A stretch of DNA of 64,000 bases from Lachnospiraceae bacterium (GCA_900752065.1 CAADTT010000039.1:38455-102454); one strand, 5' to 3'; positions 17,080 through 25,693 are shown, numbered from the stretch's first letter. Notes: generated from the letters alone by a model not told the origin. Numbers and translations are program-made.

Positions 17080-17215
17080 AAAAAGTAACCGCCCCTTCGC
17101 TAAGGCTGTCGGTTACTTTTGTCATTCATCAAATTGGGACGAACCACCTATCAATGCTGTCTCTTTTTGCATATTAATGGTAACAAAAATATGCTGGATT
17201 GTCAAATGCTTTTTC
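17080..17215. repeat. Direct repeat, copy B (right of rhuM), with toxin-less terminator
   Basis: It has the same terminator design (AAAAGTAACCG / CGGTTACTTTT, 17081-17091 / 17110-17120) and the same leftward promoter (TTGACA, 17-base spacer, TACCAT; 17177-17205) as copy A. No toxin frame precedes it, so this copy would make an orphan antisense RNA. Confidence 0.8.
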
Positions 17216-17244
17216 GCTCTGAAAAAGTGTGGAGCGTCCCATCA

Positions 17245-17284
17245 GTTACAGTTCAGCCAGGGGCTGAACTGTAACATGTTTTTT
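17245..17284 (+). terminator. Palindrome with 14-bp perfect arms followed by T-run
   Basis: GTTACAGTTCAGCC / GGCTGAACTGTAAC (17245-17258 / 17262-17275), a 3-base loop, then six T after ATG. It belongs to a family of similar palindromes in this window (see 30471, 37669, 56332). Confidence 0.72.
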
Positions 17285-17629
17285 TCGTTAAAGTTTACGT
17301 TGGTTACCGTTGTAAAAAGTCCCTTCAGCATTACTTTGTGGGTGTCTGTGCCGGGGTATGCCCGCGGTCTGCTCACATTGAAAACAGAACATGTTGTTAT
17401 CCATTTTAAAAATCTCCTGTAGATGGTAAATTTTTTCGTTGAATATTTCCTTGACGTTGCATCCCGATTAAACACTTCTAAACAGAGAAAGTATGTTGTA
17501 TTTCCAACGGAACAAACCATATGAAAAAATTTAAAACGGTGAAAGGATGGGAAGCTGTCTGGCAGAATCACGAAGGCGCAGATTGAGACGGCCAGGCCGT
17601 AAGAATATGGATCAGGAATTTTGTTTTTG
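17285..17629. other. Gap of about 345 bp without a supported gene
   Basis: A minus-strand open frame of about 100 codons crosses the palindrome and has no good ribosome site, so it is not called. No RNA gene is recognised; probably decayed insertion-derived sequence. Confidence 0.45.
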
Positions 17630-17658
17630 TTTTCATATGCCTGGCGCCATGTTATACT
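17630..17658 (+). promoter_or_regulatory. Probable promoter of the BceRS-like two-component genes
   Basis: -35 TTTTCA, a 17-base spacer, -10 TATACT, about 45 bases before the response regulator start. Confidence 0.5.
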
Positions 17659-17703
17659 AATAGAATGATACAGGAGCTACAGATAAGGATTCAGGAGGGG
17701 ATT

Positions 17704-18375
17704 ATGTACAGAATATTGATCGTAGAGGATGATATGACGATTGCAAATGCCGTCAGAAAGCACATGGAAGGCTGGGGTTATGAGGTGCGCTGCGCAGAGG
17801 ATTTTAAAAATGTGCTGGCAGAGTTCGCTTCCTTTTCACCGCAGCTTGTTTTACTGGATATTTCCCTGCCCTTTTTCAACGGTTATCACTGGTGCAGCCA
17901 GATCCGGCAGATCTCCCGTGTTCCCGTGATCTTCCTGTCATCGGCTTCCGACAATATGAATATCGTGATGGCGATCAACATGGGCGGAGATGATTTTGTG
18001 GCGAAGCCCTTTGATCTGAATGTATTGATGGCGAAGGTGCAGGCGATGCTGCGGCGCACCTATGATTTCGGAGGGCAGACGGGGCTTTTTGAGCATCGGG
18101 GCGTGATCCTGAATCTCTCGGATGCTACCGTGTTTTATGATGGCAGCAGGGTGGAGCTGACGAAAAATGAGTTTAAGATCTTACAGATCCTGATGGAACA
18201 GAAGGGCAATGTGGTGAGCCGTGACAAGATCATGACAAGGCTCTGGGAGTCGGACAGCTATGTGGATGACAATACCCTGACCGTCAATGTGACACGCCTC
18301 CGGAAGAAGCTGGAGGAAGCGGGGGTGAAGGGCTTTATCACGACAAAGAAAGGGATCGGATATCTGATCGGATGA
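17704..18375 (+). CDS. OmpR/BceR-type response regulator
   Basis: 223 residues from the ATG behind AGGAGG (17693-17698); an upstream in-frame start lacks one. Receiver domain with acidic pair EDD (9-10), phospho-acceptor Asp52 in LVLLDISLPF and Lys in AKPFDLN. The C-terminal winged helix ends DNTLTVNVTRLRKKL. It overlaps the kinase by 4 bp (ATGA). With the kinase and the downstream ABC pair it forms a Bce-type module for sensing and resisting cell-wall-active peptides. Confidence 0.92.
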   Translation: MYRILIVEDDMTIANAVRKHMEGWGYEVRCAEDFKNVLAEFASFSPQLVLLDISLPFFNGYHWCSQIRQISRVPVIFLSSASDNMNIVMAINMGGDDFVAKPFDLNVLMAKVQAMLRRTYDFGGQTGLFEHRGVILNLSDATVFYDGSRVELTKNEFKILQILMEQKGNVVSRDKIMTRLWESDSYVDDNTLTVNVTRLRKKLEEAGVKGFITTKKGIGYLIG

Positions 18376-19385
18376 TAATGGAAAGAAATATGAAAGATAT
18401 GACAGCCTATTTGAAAATGAATAAAAAGGGGATCGTGCTGATGGCGCTGTGGATCGCCGTATTCCTGACGGTTTTTGCACTTTCGGATTTGCCGCTCGGT
18501 GCGGTGGGGTATGGTCTGCTTCTGTTTAGCGTTATCGGTGGTATTTATATCCTGCTTGATTACCGGAGGTTTTCTGTCCATCGGGCGCAGCTTGCGGAGG
18601 CGAAGAAATATGCGGGGATTACGCTTGAGAAGATTCCGGCTGCGGAAAATCCTGTGGAAGAACAATACCGGGAGCTTTTAGAAGAGGTCTTCCGGCAGAA
18701 ATGCAAGGCAGAGTCCGAGTATGACAGCCGCTATACAGAGATGATGGACTACTATACCATGTGGGTGCATCAGATCAAGACGCCGATTGCGGCCATGCGG
18801 CTGCTTCTCCAGGCGGAGGACGTGCCGGATAAGGGAGAACTGGCGGAGCAGCTTTTTAAGACCGAGGAATATGTGGGGATGGTGCTGCAGTATCTGCGCA
18901 TCGGTGATCTGGGCGCGGATCTGAAGATCCGGCAATACAGCCTGGATGCCATCGTAAGGCAGGCAGTCAGAAAATACTCCGGAAGTTTTATCCGAAAGAG
19001 ACTCAGTCTGGATTATCAGGAGCTGGGCGGTACGGTGATAACCGATGAAAAATGGCTGGTCTTCGTAGTTGAGCAGATCCTTTCGAATGCCATCAAATAT
19101 ACCAGGAAAGGGAAGATCTCGATCTATATGGATGAGGAGTTTCCGAAGACTCTTGTGATCGAGGACACCGGGATCGGAATTGCCCAGGAGGATCTGCCGC
19201 GGATCTTTGAAAAGGGTTTTACCGGGTATAACGGGCGCACAGATAAGAAATCCACGGGAATCGGGCTGTACCTGTGCAAAAGCATCATGAATAAACTGAA
19301 CCATGAGATCAGAATCACCTCTGTCGTGGGCGAAGGAACCCGGGTGGCGCTGGGGCTGGAGTCGGCGAAGCTGGAGGTGGATTAG
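18372..19385 (+). CDS. BceS-type intramembrane-sensing histidine kinase
   Basis: 337 residues. Two closely spaced N-terminal helices (about 16-58) leave almost no outside loop, typical of BceS kinases that sense through their ABC transporter. His133 in MWVHQIKTPI is the phosphorylation site. The ATPase boxes are VEQILSNAIKYT and IEDTGIGIAQEDLPRIFEKGF. Unusually, the partner transporter does not follow directly: about 640 bp holding a type I toxin unit lies between them. Confidence 0.92.
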   Translation: MIMERNMKDMTAYLKMNKKGIVLMALWIAVFLTVFALSDLPLGAVGYGLLLFSVIGGIYILLDYRRFSVHRAQLAEAKKYAGITLEKIPAAENPVEEQYRELLEEVFRQKCKAESEYDSRYTEMMDYYTMWVHQIKTPIAAMRLLLQAEDVPDKGELAEQLFKTEEYVGMVLQYLRIGDLGADLKIRQYSLDAIVRQAVRKYSGSFIRKRLSLDYQELGGTVITDEKWLVFVVEQILSNAIKYTRKGKISIYMDEEFPKTLVIEDTGIGIAQEDLPRIFEKGFTGYNGRTDKKSTGIGLYLCKSIMNKLNHEIRITSVVGEGTRVALGLESAKLEVD

Positions 19386-19405
19386 AGAAAAGCAAAAAAA
19401 TAAGG

Positions 19406-19434
19406 TTGAAAATTAGATATGATTGATTTATAAT
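19406..19434 (+). promoter_or_regulatory. Promoter for antisense RNA of toxin copy 2
   Basis: -35 TTGAAA, exactly 17 bases, -10 TATAAT. It reads rightward for about 125 bases into the shared terminator, against the minus-strand toxin. Confidence 0.75.
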
Positions 19435-19513
19435 AAAAGAAATCAGGACGTTTATTAGTTAAAGTGTGCTGCCATAAAGCAGATACGGTTGCCCTGAAGC
19501 CAGATAGTTTATC

Positions 19514-19562
19514 AAAAAAAGTAACTGTTCAGTTTCTGAGGCTGAGGACAGTTACTTTTTTG
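19514..19562. terminator. Bidirectional terminator of toxin copy 2 / antisense RNA
   Basis: Stem AAAAAAGTAACTGT / ACAGTTACTTTTTT (19515-19528 / 19548-19561). It contains the toxin stop codon, just as for copy 1. Confidence 0.88.
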
Positions 19563-19662
19563 TATGCTTTCCGTTTTCGTAACCCAGTTTATAAGCTGCA
19601 CCACAGAGAATACTAATGATGGCAACTATGTAATAAACCGATTGTAAAGAAATCGTTATCAT
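19552..19662 (-). CDS. Small holin-like type I toxin (copy 2)
   Basis: 36 residues: MITISLQSVYY, then a hydrophobic segment IVAIISILCGAA, then a basic tail ending GKHTKK. AGGAGG (complement of 19673-19678) lies 10 bases before the ATG. It has a strong promoter, a long leader, a stop inside a bidirectional terminator and an opposing promoter, which together define a type I toxin-antitoxin unit. Function is inferred from architecture. Confidence 0.75.
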   Translation of the reverse strand: MITISLQSVYYIVAIISILCGAAYKLGYENGKHTKK

Positions 19663-19771
19663 GTGTGAAGTACCTCCTCTCGTAGATTCCCTGAATGGGT
19701 TTCTATGATAAACAGAGCTTGTACTCTCTGAAGGAGGGCAACCGTCCTACCGCACTTGGCAGCACATATAC

Positions 19772-19800
19772 AGTATAAAATCAAAAGAGATGATTGTCAA
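19772..19800 (-). promoter_or_regulatory. Promoter of toxin copy 2 mRNA
   Basis: Minus strand: -35 TTGACA, a 17-base spacer, -10 TATACT. The mRNA leader would be about 100 bases. Confidence 0.75.
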
Positions 19801-19817
19801 CGAGAATCATCTCTTTT
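19783..19817. repeat. 13-bp perfect inverted repeat across the toxin -35 region
   Basis: AAAAGAGATGATT / AATCATCTCTTTT (19783-19795 / 19805-19817) with a 9-base loop and T-runs on both sides. It can act as a bidirectional terminator insulating the toxin unit from bceAB, or as an operator, because it covers the toxin -35 box. Confidence 0.65.
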
Positions 19818-19894
19818 TCTGTAGAATCAGAACAAGATTAAACAATGAGAGAAATCCAAAAATGTTTTGTGCAGAGGGCGAGCACCTATATTCC

Positions 19895-19908
19895 TTACAA
19901 AAATGTAA
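19895..19908 (+). promoter_or_regulatory. BceR-type operator upstream of bceA
   Basis: TTACA-AAAA-TGTAA fits the published BceR-like inverted repeat TNACA-N4-TGTAA exactly. A TATACT -10-like box follows at 19964-19969 with a poor -35, as expected for an activator-dependent promoter. Confidence 0.65.
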
Positions 19909-20026
19909 GGTTACCCCAGGGAATTGTAAGCCAGAGAAATGGCAGAACAGTTCCCTGTTTTGTTATACTCTTAGCAGAAACACAGATCAGCCGCGGCGGT
20001 TTATCATGTATGAGGAGGATTATGAT

Positions 20027-20794
20027 ATGGTGATTTTAGAGGTGCATAATTTAAAGAAAACGTATATCCCGAGATTTGGCGGGAATCAGGTGCAGGCGTT
20101 GAAGAATGTCTCTTTTTCTGTTGAGGAGGGGGAGTATGTGGCGATCATGGGCGAGTCGGGTTCCGGTAAGACAACGCTTTTAAATATTTTGGCGGCGCTG
20201 GATAAGCCCACCAGCGGCGAGGTGCTGCTGAACGGGAGAGAGATCACGGAGATCGGAGAAAGGGAGATCTCGTCATTTAGAAGGGAAAACCTGGGGTTCG
20301 TGTTCCAGGACTTCAACCTGCTGGATACCTTTTCCCTGAAGGACAATATCTTTCTGCCCCTGGTGCTTTCCGGAAAGCATTACGAGGAGATGAACCGGAG
20401 GCTTACGCCGATCGCGGAAAAGCTGGGGATCACGGATATTCTGGCGAAATACCCCTATGAGGTGTCCGGCGGACAGAAACAGAGGGCAGCAGTGGCACGG
20501 GCGCTGATCACAAATCCAAGACTGGTGCTGGCGGACGAGCCGACGGGAGCCCTGGATTCCCGTGCCACGGAAGGGCTTCTGAGGATCTTCGGGGAGATCA
20601 ACAATGACGGGCAGACGATCCTGATGGTGACCCACAGCATCAAGGCTGCGAGTCATGCGAAGAGGGTTCTTTTTATCAAGGACGGAGAAGTGTTCCATCA
20701 GATCTACCGGGCATCCATGACAGAGGATGAGATGTATCAGAAAATATCGGATACGCTCACCGTGCTTGCGACAGGTGGTGATAGGGATGAGTAG
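20027..20794 (+). CDS. BceA-type ABC transporter ATP-binding protein
   Basis: 255 residues from the ATG 8 bases after AGGAGG (20013-20018). Walker A GESGSGKTT, Q-loop FQDFNLL, signature VSGGQKQR, Walker B LVLADEPTGALD. It pairs with the next gene as a BceAB-like exporter/sensor for cell-wall-active peptides such as bacitracin or lantibiotics. The upstream operator suggests control by the response regulator at 17704. Confidence 0.92.
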   Translation: MVILEVHNLKKTYIPRFGGNQVQALKNVSFSVEEGEYVAIMGESGSGKTTLLNILAALDKPTSGEVLLNGREITEIGEREISSFRRENLGFVFQDFNLLDTFSLKDNIFLPLVLSGKHYEEMNRRLTPIAEKLGITDILAKYPYEVSGGQKQRAAVARALITNPRLVLADEPTGALDSRATEGLLRIFGEINNDGQTILMVTHSIKAASHAKRVLFIKDGEVFHQIYRASMTEDEMYQKISDTLTVLATGGDRDE

Positions 20795-22838
20795 AGCAGC
20801 AGAGAATCGTGTTTCAAAGAAAAAAGGGAGCCAGACAGGTGTGGATACAAAGGTCTTTTACGCAAAGCTGGCGTTTGAGAATATTAAGAAGAATGCACAG
20901 ACCTATATTCCCTACCTTTTGACCTGCGTGGGAACGATCATGATGTACTATATCATCCGGGGGCTTTCCATGAATCCGAGCCTGACCAGGATACAGGGCG
21001 GGGAAGCGATGCAGTCCATGATGGATTTCGGGAGCTGGATCATCGGGATCTTCGCTGTCATTTTTCTGTTTTATACCAACAGCTTTCTCGTGAAGCGCAG
21101 GAAGAAGGAATTCGGCCTGTACAACATCCTGGGTATGGAAAAGCGTCATCTGGCGCGGGTGGTCCTCTGGGAAGGCATTTATTCCTTTGCCGTGAGCATG
21201 GCGGCAGGGCTGGGATTTGGCGTACTGTTTTCCAAGCTGGTATTTTTGGGCGTGGAGAGGATCCTGAAGCTTACGATGACTCTGAAGTTTGAGGCGGCGC
21301 CCAAGGCGATGGCAGAGGCGGTGATCCTGTTCGGTGTCATTTTTCTGGTCAATCTGCTGAACATGCTGCGGCAGATCCATCTGGCAAAGCCGGTGGAGCT
21401 GCTGCGGGGAGGAAATGTGGGCGAAAAGGAGCCGAAGACCAGGTGGCTGATCGCGATTCTGGGATTTGTGACGCTGGGGATCGGCTACTATATGGCGGCT
21501 ACCGTGGTAGATCCGGTGGAGGCGCTGGTGCTGTTCTTCGTAGCCGTGGTCCTGGTCATTATCGCCACTTACTGTCTGTTCACCGCAGGAAGCATTGCAG
21601 TTTTAAAGATCATGCGGAAAAATAAGAGATTTTATTATAAGGCAAATCATTTTATCTCGGTTTCCGGAATGATGTACCGGATGAAGCAGAATGCGGCGGG
21701 GCTGGCCAGCATCTGCGTGCTGTCCACCGGGGTGCTGATTTTGATCTCCACTACCATCTGCTTGTACATCGGCACGGAGGACAGCATCCGTGTCCGCTAT
21801 CCAAGGAATATTTATGTTGAAATTGAAAATGCCGGAGAAGAGGTGCCGGGAAAGGTAAAGTTCATGGTTGATGCGGCGCTTCAGGAGCATGGGCTGGAGC
21901 AGAAGGATGAGCAGTCTTATTACAGAGACTTTTATCTGGTAAAGCAGGACGGAAACCGGTTTCTGGCTGTGAGTGAGGCGGACTATGACAGCGTGTCCAC
22001 AAAGGAATATGCCAGCATCGAATGTGTCACACTGGAGGATTATAACCGCCTGACAGGAAAAAGCGAGACGCTGGAGGCGGATGAGGTTCTGGTTTATGTG
22101 GAAGAAGGAGAGCTTGAAGAGGGAGAACTCTCTTTTGGGGAAACAGTTTTTCATGTAAAAGAAACTCTGGAGGAGCTTCCGATCTCGGCAGGCGAGCTGG
22201 GATCTGTTACCAATATGTATTACCTGATTCTTCCGGGAAAAGAGACTTCGGAGAAAATCGCGGAGGCTCTGAATGAGAGGTCGGATGCAGACGGACAGGT
22301 GATGTTCTGGGAATATTATTACAGCTTTGATCTGGATGCGGAGGAGCAGGAACAGCTTCAGGTATGGGAGAAATTGGCTGAGGCGGTGAAACGCTCCGGC
22401 ATGAGCGGCTCTGTGAGAAGTGCGGCGGAGGCCAGAAGCAGCTTTTACACGATGAATGGAAGCCTGCTTTTCTTAGGAATCTTCCTGGGATTTCTGTTTC
22501 TGATGGCTACCGTGCTGATCATCTATTATAAGCAGATCTCCGAGGGCTACGATGACAGGGAACGGTATCAGATCATGCAGAAGGTAGGCATGAGCCGCAG
22601 GGAGGTCAAAAGCTCCATCCGAAGCCAGGTGCTGACCGTATTTTATCTTCCGCTTCTGATGGCGGGCATCCATATCCTCTTTGCCTTCAATATGATCAAG
22701 CGGATCCTGCGGATGATGGGACTGTATAACATTGAGCTTTTCATTCTCTGTACAGCGGGTACAATGATTCTTTTTGCCGCGTTTTATTCACTGGTGTACA
22801 GCAGGACGGCGAAAGCCTACTATAAGATCATAAGCTGA
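20787..22838 (+). CDS. BceB-type FtsX-like permease
   Basis: 683 residues from an ATG overlapping the ATPase gene by 8 bp; a GTG a little further in is an alternative start. About ten membrane helices, with a large extracellular domain of roughly 200 residues between helices 7 and 8 (about 330-560). This domain is the family hallmark and the part thought to set drug recognition. The C-terminal FtsX-like block is clear. Confidence 0.9.
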   Translation: MSRAAENRVSKKKGSQTGVDTKVFYAKLAFENIKKNAQTYIPYLLTCVGTIMMYYIIRGLSMNPSLTRIQGGEAMQSMMDFGSWIIGIFAVIFLFYTNSFLVKRRKKEFGLYNILGMEKRHLARVVLWEGIYSFAVSMAAGLGFGVLFSKLVFLGVERILKLTMTLKFEAAPKAMAEAVILFGVIFLVNLLNMLRQIHLAKPVELLRGGNVGEKEPKTRWLIAILGFVTLGIGYYMAATVVDPVEALVLFFVAVVLVIIATYCLFTAGSIAVLKIMRKNKRFYYKANHFISVSGMMYRMKQNAAGLASICVLSTGVLILISTTICLYIGTEDSIRVRYPRNIYVEIENAGEEVPGKVKFMVDAALQEHGLEQKDEQSYYRDFYLVKQDGNRFLAVSEADYDSVSTKEYASIECVTLEDYNRLTGKSETLEADEVLVYVEEGELEEGELSFGETVFHVKETLEELPISAGELGSVTNMYYLILPGKETSEKIAEALNERSDADGQVMFWEYYYSFDLDAEEQEQLQVWEKLAEAVKRSGMSGSVRSAAEARSSFYTMNGSLLFLGIFLGFLFLMATVLIIYYKQISEGYDDRERYQIMQKVGMSRREVKSSIRSQVLTVFYLPLLMAGIHILFAFNMIKRILRMMGLYNIELFILCTAGTMILFAAFYSLVYSRTAKAYYKIIS

Positions 22839-22860
22839 GAAAGGCGGTTGGAGAGCCGGA

Positions 22861-22900
22861 ACATGCATGCTCTGTTTCGAGAGAAATAGGGCATGCATGT
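22861..22900. terminator. Hairpin after bceB, probable terminator
   Basis: Arms ACATGCATGC / GCATGCATGT (22861-22870 / 22891-22900) followed by a short TTT run. The stem is strong but the U-tract weak. Confidence 0.5.
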
Positions 22901-22980
22901 TTGCTGTTTGCCGGGCATAAGAAAAACTGAAAATATAGCATTTCAGGGGGACATATGGTATACTGTAACAATAAGATGTT

Positions 22981-23101
22981 AGGGTTAAAAGATACCAGAC
23001 GGATTGTTCCGCACTTTGTGCTCCCACAATCCTGCAAAAAATTCCTCATCCACTTACGTGCAAGCACGACGTGGATTCAGACCTTTTGACCCTGATATCA
23101 C
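22981..23101. repeat. Long structured intergenic repeat upstream of the DeoR gene
   Basis: Outer arms AGGGTTAAAAG / CTTTTGACCCT (22981-22991 / 23082-23092) enclose an inner hairpin ATCCAC...GTGGAT. The 23049-23101 part resembles 51411-51463 (shared TCCACTTAC, TGCAAGCA and AGAC...TTTTGA blocks). It is a dispersed palindromic element or a leader RNA; function unknown. Confidence 0.6.
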
Positions 23102-23138
23102 AATAACATAATACGAAAGGATAAGGAGGTCTCATATT

Positions 23139-23900
23139 ATGAATGTTACAGAACGCCGGATGCAGATTTTTGACCTGCTGAAGAAGAATGAAGTAGTGGT
23201 ATTAAATGAGTTGGCGAAGCAGTTTCAGGTTTCTACCATGACGATCCGAAGAGACTTGCAGATGTTTGAACGGCAGGGGCTGCTTCATATGAGCTATGGT
23301 GAGGCGTATTTGAACAAACAGTCAGTTCATGAACCCAGTTTCGCTGCAAAATCGGAAAGAAACGTGCTGCGAAAACAGAATATCGGGTATCATGCCGCAC
23401 AGTTTGTAGAGGATGGAGACACGATTGTCCTGGACTGTGGAACTACGCCGCTGCAGATGCTTCCGTTTTTAGAACATAAGAAGGTAACGGTGATCACAAA
23501 TTCCTGGCCAAGTGCGCATTACGCAGGGGGAAATTCAAAAATTAAGCTGATTTTTGCACCGGGCATGTATTGCGAGACGAGCGCCGGGATTACGGGAGTG
23601 CTTACGGAGGAGTTTTTTGCCCGTATTCATGCGGATAAGGTGTTTATGGGGGCGCATGGATTAGATGTGGAAAATGGCGCGATGGAACCGGATCTGGAGG
23701 TCAATTCCAAAAAGGCAGTGCTGGCATCCGGCAGAGAAAAGTTTCTGCTGGTAGATTCCACGAAATTCGGCAAGATTTATCTGATGAAGTATGCCGGACT
23801 GGAGGAGTTTCATCATATTATCACAGATGAGTATTTTGAAGTGGAAAACAGGGAGAAGCTGGAAGCTGTGTGCAGTGATGTGATCTATGCTTCCAGATAG
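23139..23900 (+). CDS. DeoR/GlpR-family transcriptional regulator
   Basis: 253 residues. The N-terminal helix-turn-helix (LNELAKQFQVSTMTIRRDLQ) is diagnostic for DeoR. The C-terminal sugar-phosphate-isomerase-like sensor shows DGDTIVLDCGTTPLQM and the later KVFMGAHGLD. Such proteins repress sugar genes until a phosphorylated sugar binds. An oxidoreductase and a sugar-phosphatase-like HAD gene follow on the same strand, so they are the likely targets. Confidence 0.92.
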   Translation: MNVTERRMQIFDLLKKNEVVVLNELAKQFQVSTMTIRRDLQMFERQGLLHMSYGEAYLNKQSVHEPSFAAKSERNVLRKQNIGYHAAQFVEDGDTIVLDCGTTPLQMLPFLEHKKVTVITNSWPSAHYAGGNSKIKLIFAPGMYCETSAGITGVLTEEFFARIHADKVFMGAHGLDVENGAMEPDLEVNSKKAVLASGREKFLLVDSTKFGKIYLMKYAGLEEFHHIITDEYFEVENREKLEAVCSDVIYASR

Positions 23901-23984
23901 GAAGAAAAGAGATGAAGTAAGATACTGGGAAAGCGCGGAGGCAAGTGTGACCAGACGGCAGGCGGATGAAGAAGGAGGAGAAGG

Positions 23985-25016
23985 ATGAAGAAATATCAGT
24001 ATGGAATTTTAAGCACATCCTCTATCGTGCCCAGATTTATCGGCGCGCTCCGGGAAAGCAAAACGGGAGAGGCGCTGGCTCTTGCCTCCAGGAGCGCAGA
24101 GAAAGCGGCAGAAAAGGCGGAGGAATGGAAGATACCGAGAAGCTATGGAAGCTATGAGGAGCTGCTGGCAGATCCGGATATTGAAGTGGTCTATGTGGCG
24201 ATGGTAAACAGCGAGCATTACAGGTATGCGAGGAAGGCTTTGGAGGCAGGAAAGCATGTGATCTGCGAGAAACCTCTTGCTTTAAAGAAGGAGCATGCGC
24301 AGCATCTGTTTCAGCTTGCAGAGGAAAGGAAGCTTTTTCTGGCAGAGGCGCAGAAGGAAGTCTTTCTTCCTGTGATCCAGGAAGTGAAGGCGCTGATCCG
24401 GGAGGGCAGCCTGGGAGATATCCGGCTTGTGGACGTTACCAATTCTTATGTGGTGCCTGACGATAGCTGGCTGAGAAAAAAGGAGTTTGGCGGAGGAGTG
24501 CTGGCAGGCAGCGGGAGCTATCCGCTTCATCTGGCAAAATATCTGTTTGACGAGGAAGTGACGGCATACTCCGGTGTGTGTACGAAGGGAAGTTCCGGAG
24601 TGGATGAGCAGTGTATGATCAGTTTAAGTCTCGGGAACCGCATTTTGTTAGCCAGCAAGCTTTCCATGAATGGAAAAGCCATCGACAGTGCGCTGATCTT
24701 CGGAGAAAAGGGATATATCGAAATCCCGGAATACTGGAAGGCTCGCAGGGCGGTGGTTCATTATCATACAGGGGAGGAAGCCATTCTGGAGCATCCCTGC
24801 CGGTACGAGCTGATCTATGAGATCCGGCACTTTCATGAATGTATGGAAAAAGGATTGCTGCAAAGCCCGGTGATGAGCAGGGAGATGACGGTCAGCACTC
24901 TGGAAATTCTGGAAACTATACGGGGAAGCTGGGGAATCGACTGCGGGCAGTCGCTTGGCTCTCTGCCCGCGAGAATAAAAGGAGAACAGAATAATGGGAA
25001 AGACCGTGATTTTTGA
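23985..25016 (+). CDS. Gfo/Idh/MocA-family NAD(P)-dependent oxidoreductase
   Basis: 343 residues. A Rossmann N-terminus (GILSTSSIVPRFIGAL), the family motif EKPLALKKEHA (about 93-103) with the catalytic Lys, and a C-terminal alpha/beta substrate domain. The typical GxGxxG is altered to G-I-L-S-T-S. The substrate is probably a sugar or cyclitol derivative. It overlaps the following HAD gene by 23 bp. Confidence 0.9.
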   Translation: MKKYQYGILSTSSIVPRFIGALRESKTGEALALASRSAEKAAEKAEEWKIPRSYGSYEELLADPDIEVVYVAMVNSEHYRYARKALEAGKHVICEKPLALKKEHAQHLFQLAEERKLFLAEAQKEVFLPVIQEVKALIREGSLGDIRLVDVTNSYVVPDDSWLRKKEFGGGVLAGSGSYPLHLAKYLFDEEVTAYSGVCTKGSSGVDEQCMISLSLGNRILLASKLSMNGKAIDSALIFGEKGYIEIPEYWKARRAVVHYHTGEEAILEHPCRYELIYEIRHFHECMEKGLLQSPVMSREMTVSTLEILETIRGSWGIDCGQSLGSLPARIKGEQNNGKDRDF

Positions 25017-25644
25017 TATGGACGGGGTGCTGACAGACACGGAGGAAGTGAGCGCCAGAGCATGGCGGCAGAGCGGTGCGCTTCAGCAGATTAAGGATAT
25101 GGAGGCTACGATTCTGGACTGCATCGGCCGAAACGAAAATGATATGCGGGAATATTTTGCGAAAAAATACGGCGCGGATTTTGAATATCAGACATTCAGG
25201 CAGAACAAAAACAGGATTTTTGAGGAGATTCTGGAGACGGAGGGGATTCCAGTGAAGAAAGGGGTCCGTGAACTGCTTTCGTTTCTGAAAGCAGAGGGCT
25301 ACGGCATCGGGCTGGCCAGTTCCACCAGAGAGGTCAATATCCGCAAACGCATGGAAAAGATAGGGCTGCTGCCGTATTTCTGTACGATCACGGCAGGCGA
25401 TATGGTGAAACACAGCAAGCCGGACCCGGAAATCTACCAGTTGGCTTGCCGGAATATTGGCGTAAAGCCGGAGGATGCCATTGCCATTGAGGATTCTCCC
25501 AACGGGATCCGCTCCGCATACCGGGCGGGGATGAAGGTTATCATGGTGCCGGATTTGATCCAGCCGGACGAGGAGCTTCGGGGGATGCTGTACGGGTGCT
25601 TTGGGTCGCTGCTGGAGGTCCGGGATTTTCTGGCGGAAAATTAG
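24994..25644 (+). CDS. HAD-family hydrolase (beta-phosphoglucomutase/sugar phosphatase type)
   Basis: 216 residues. Motif I DMDGVLTDTE with nucleophile Asp and acid Asp, a helical cap, motif II LASSTRE, and motif III/IV SKPDPEIYQLA ... IEDSPNGIRSA. This layout fits sugar-phosphate phosphatases or phosphoglucomutases of the HAD I subfamily. The overlap with the oxidoreductase gene suggests coupled translation and one pathway. The exact substrate is not evident. Confidence 0.9.
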   Translation: MGKTVIFDMDGVLTDTEEVSARAWRQSGALQQIKDMEATILDCIGRNENDMREYFAKKYGADFEYQTFRQNKNRIFEEILETEGIPVKKGVRELLSFLKAEGYGIGLASSTREVNIRKRMEKIGLLPYFCTITAGDMVKHSKPDPEIYQLACRNIGVKPEDAIAIEDSPNGIRSAYRAGMKVIMVPDLIQPDEELRGMLYGCFGSLLEVRDFLAEN

Positions 25645-25664
25645 AGATAAAAGATAGAATTCCC

Positions 25665-25693
25665 TTGCATATTCCATTAAAGAATGATAAAAT
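25665..25693 (+). promoter_or_regulatory. Promoter of the secreted Fn3-like protein gene
   Basis: -35 TTGCAT, a 17-base spacer, -10 TAAAAT. Confidence 0.6.

Noticed and set aside
16982..17422. 146-codon plus-strand frame through repeat copy B
   Set aside because: It runs across a terminator stem and antisense promoter; not protein-like.
17242..17571. 109-codon minus-strand frame across the palindrome
   Set aside because: It reads through the palindromic repeat, has no good start signal, and composition suggests decayed sequence.
19521..19554. Terminator of toxin copy 2 as another member of the GTAACAG palindrome family
   Set aside because: It shares only GTAAC...GTTCAG by chance; the stem and stop-codon placement match the toxin terminator design instead, and there is no flanking duplication.
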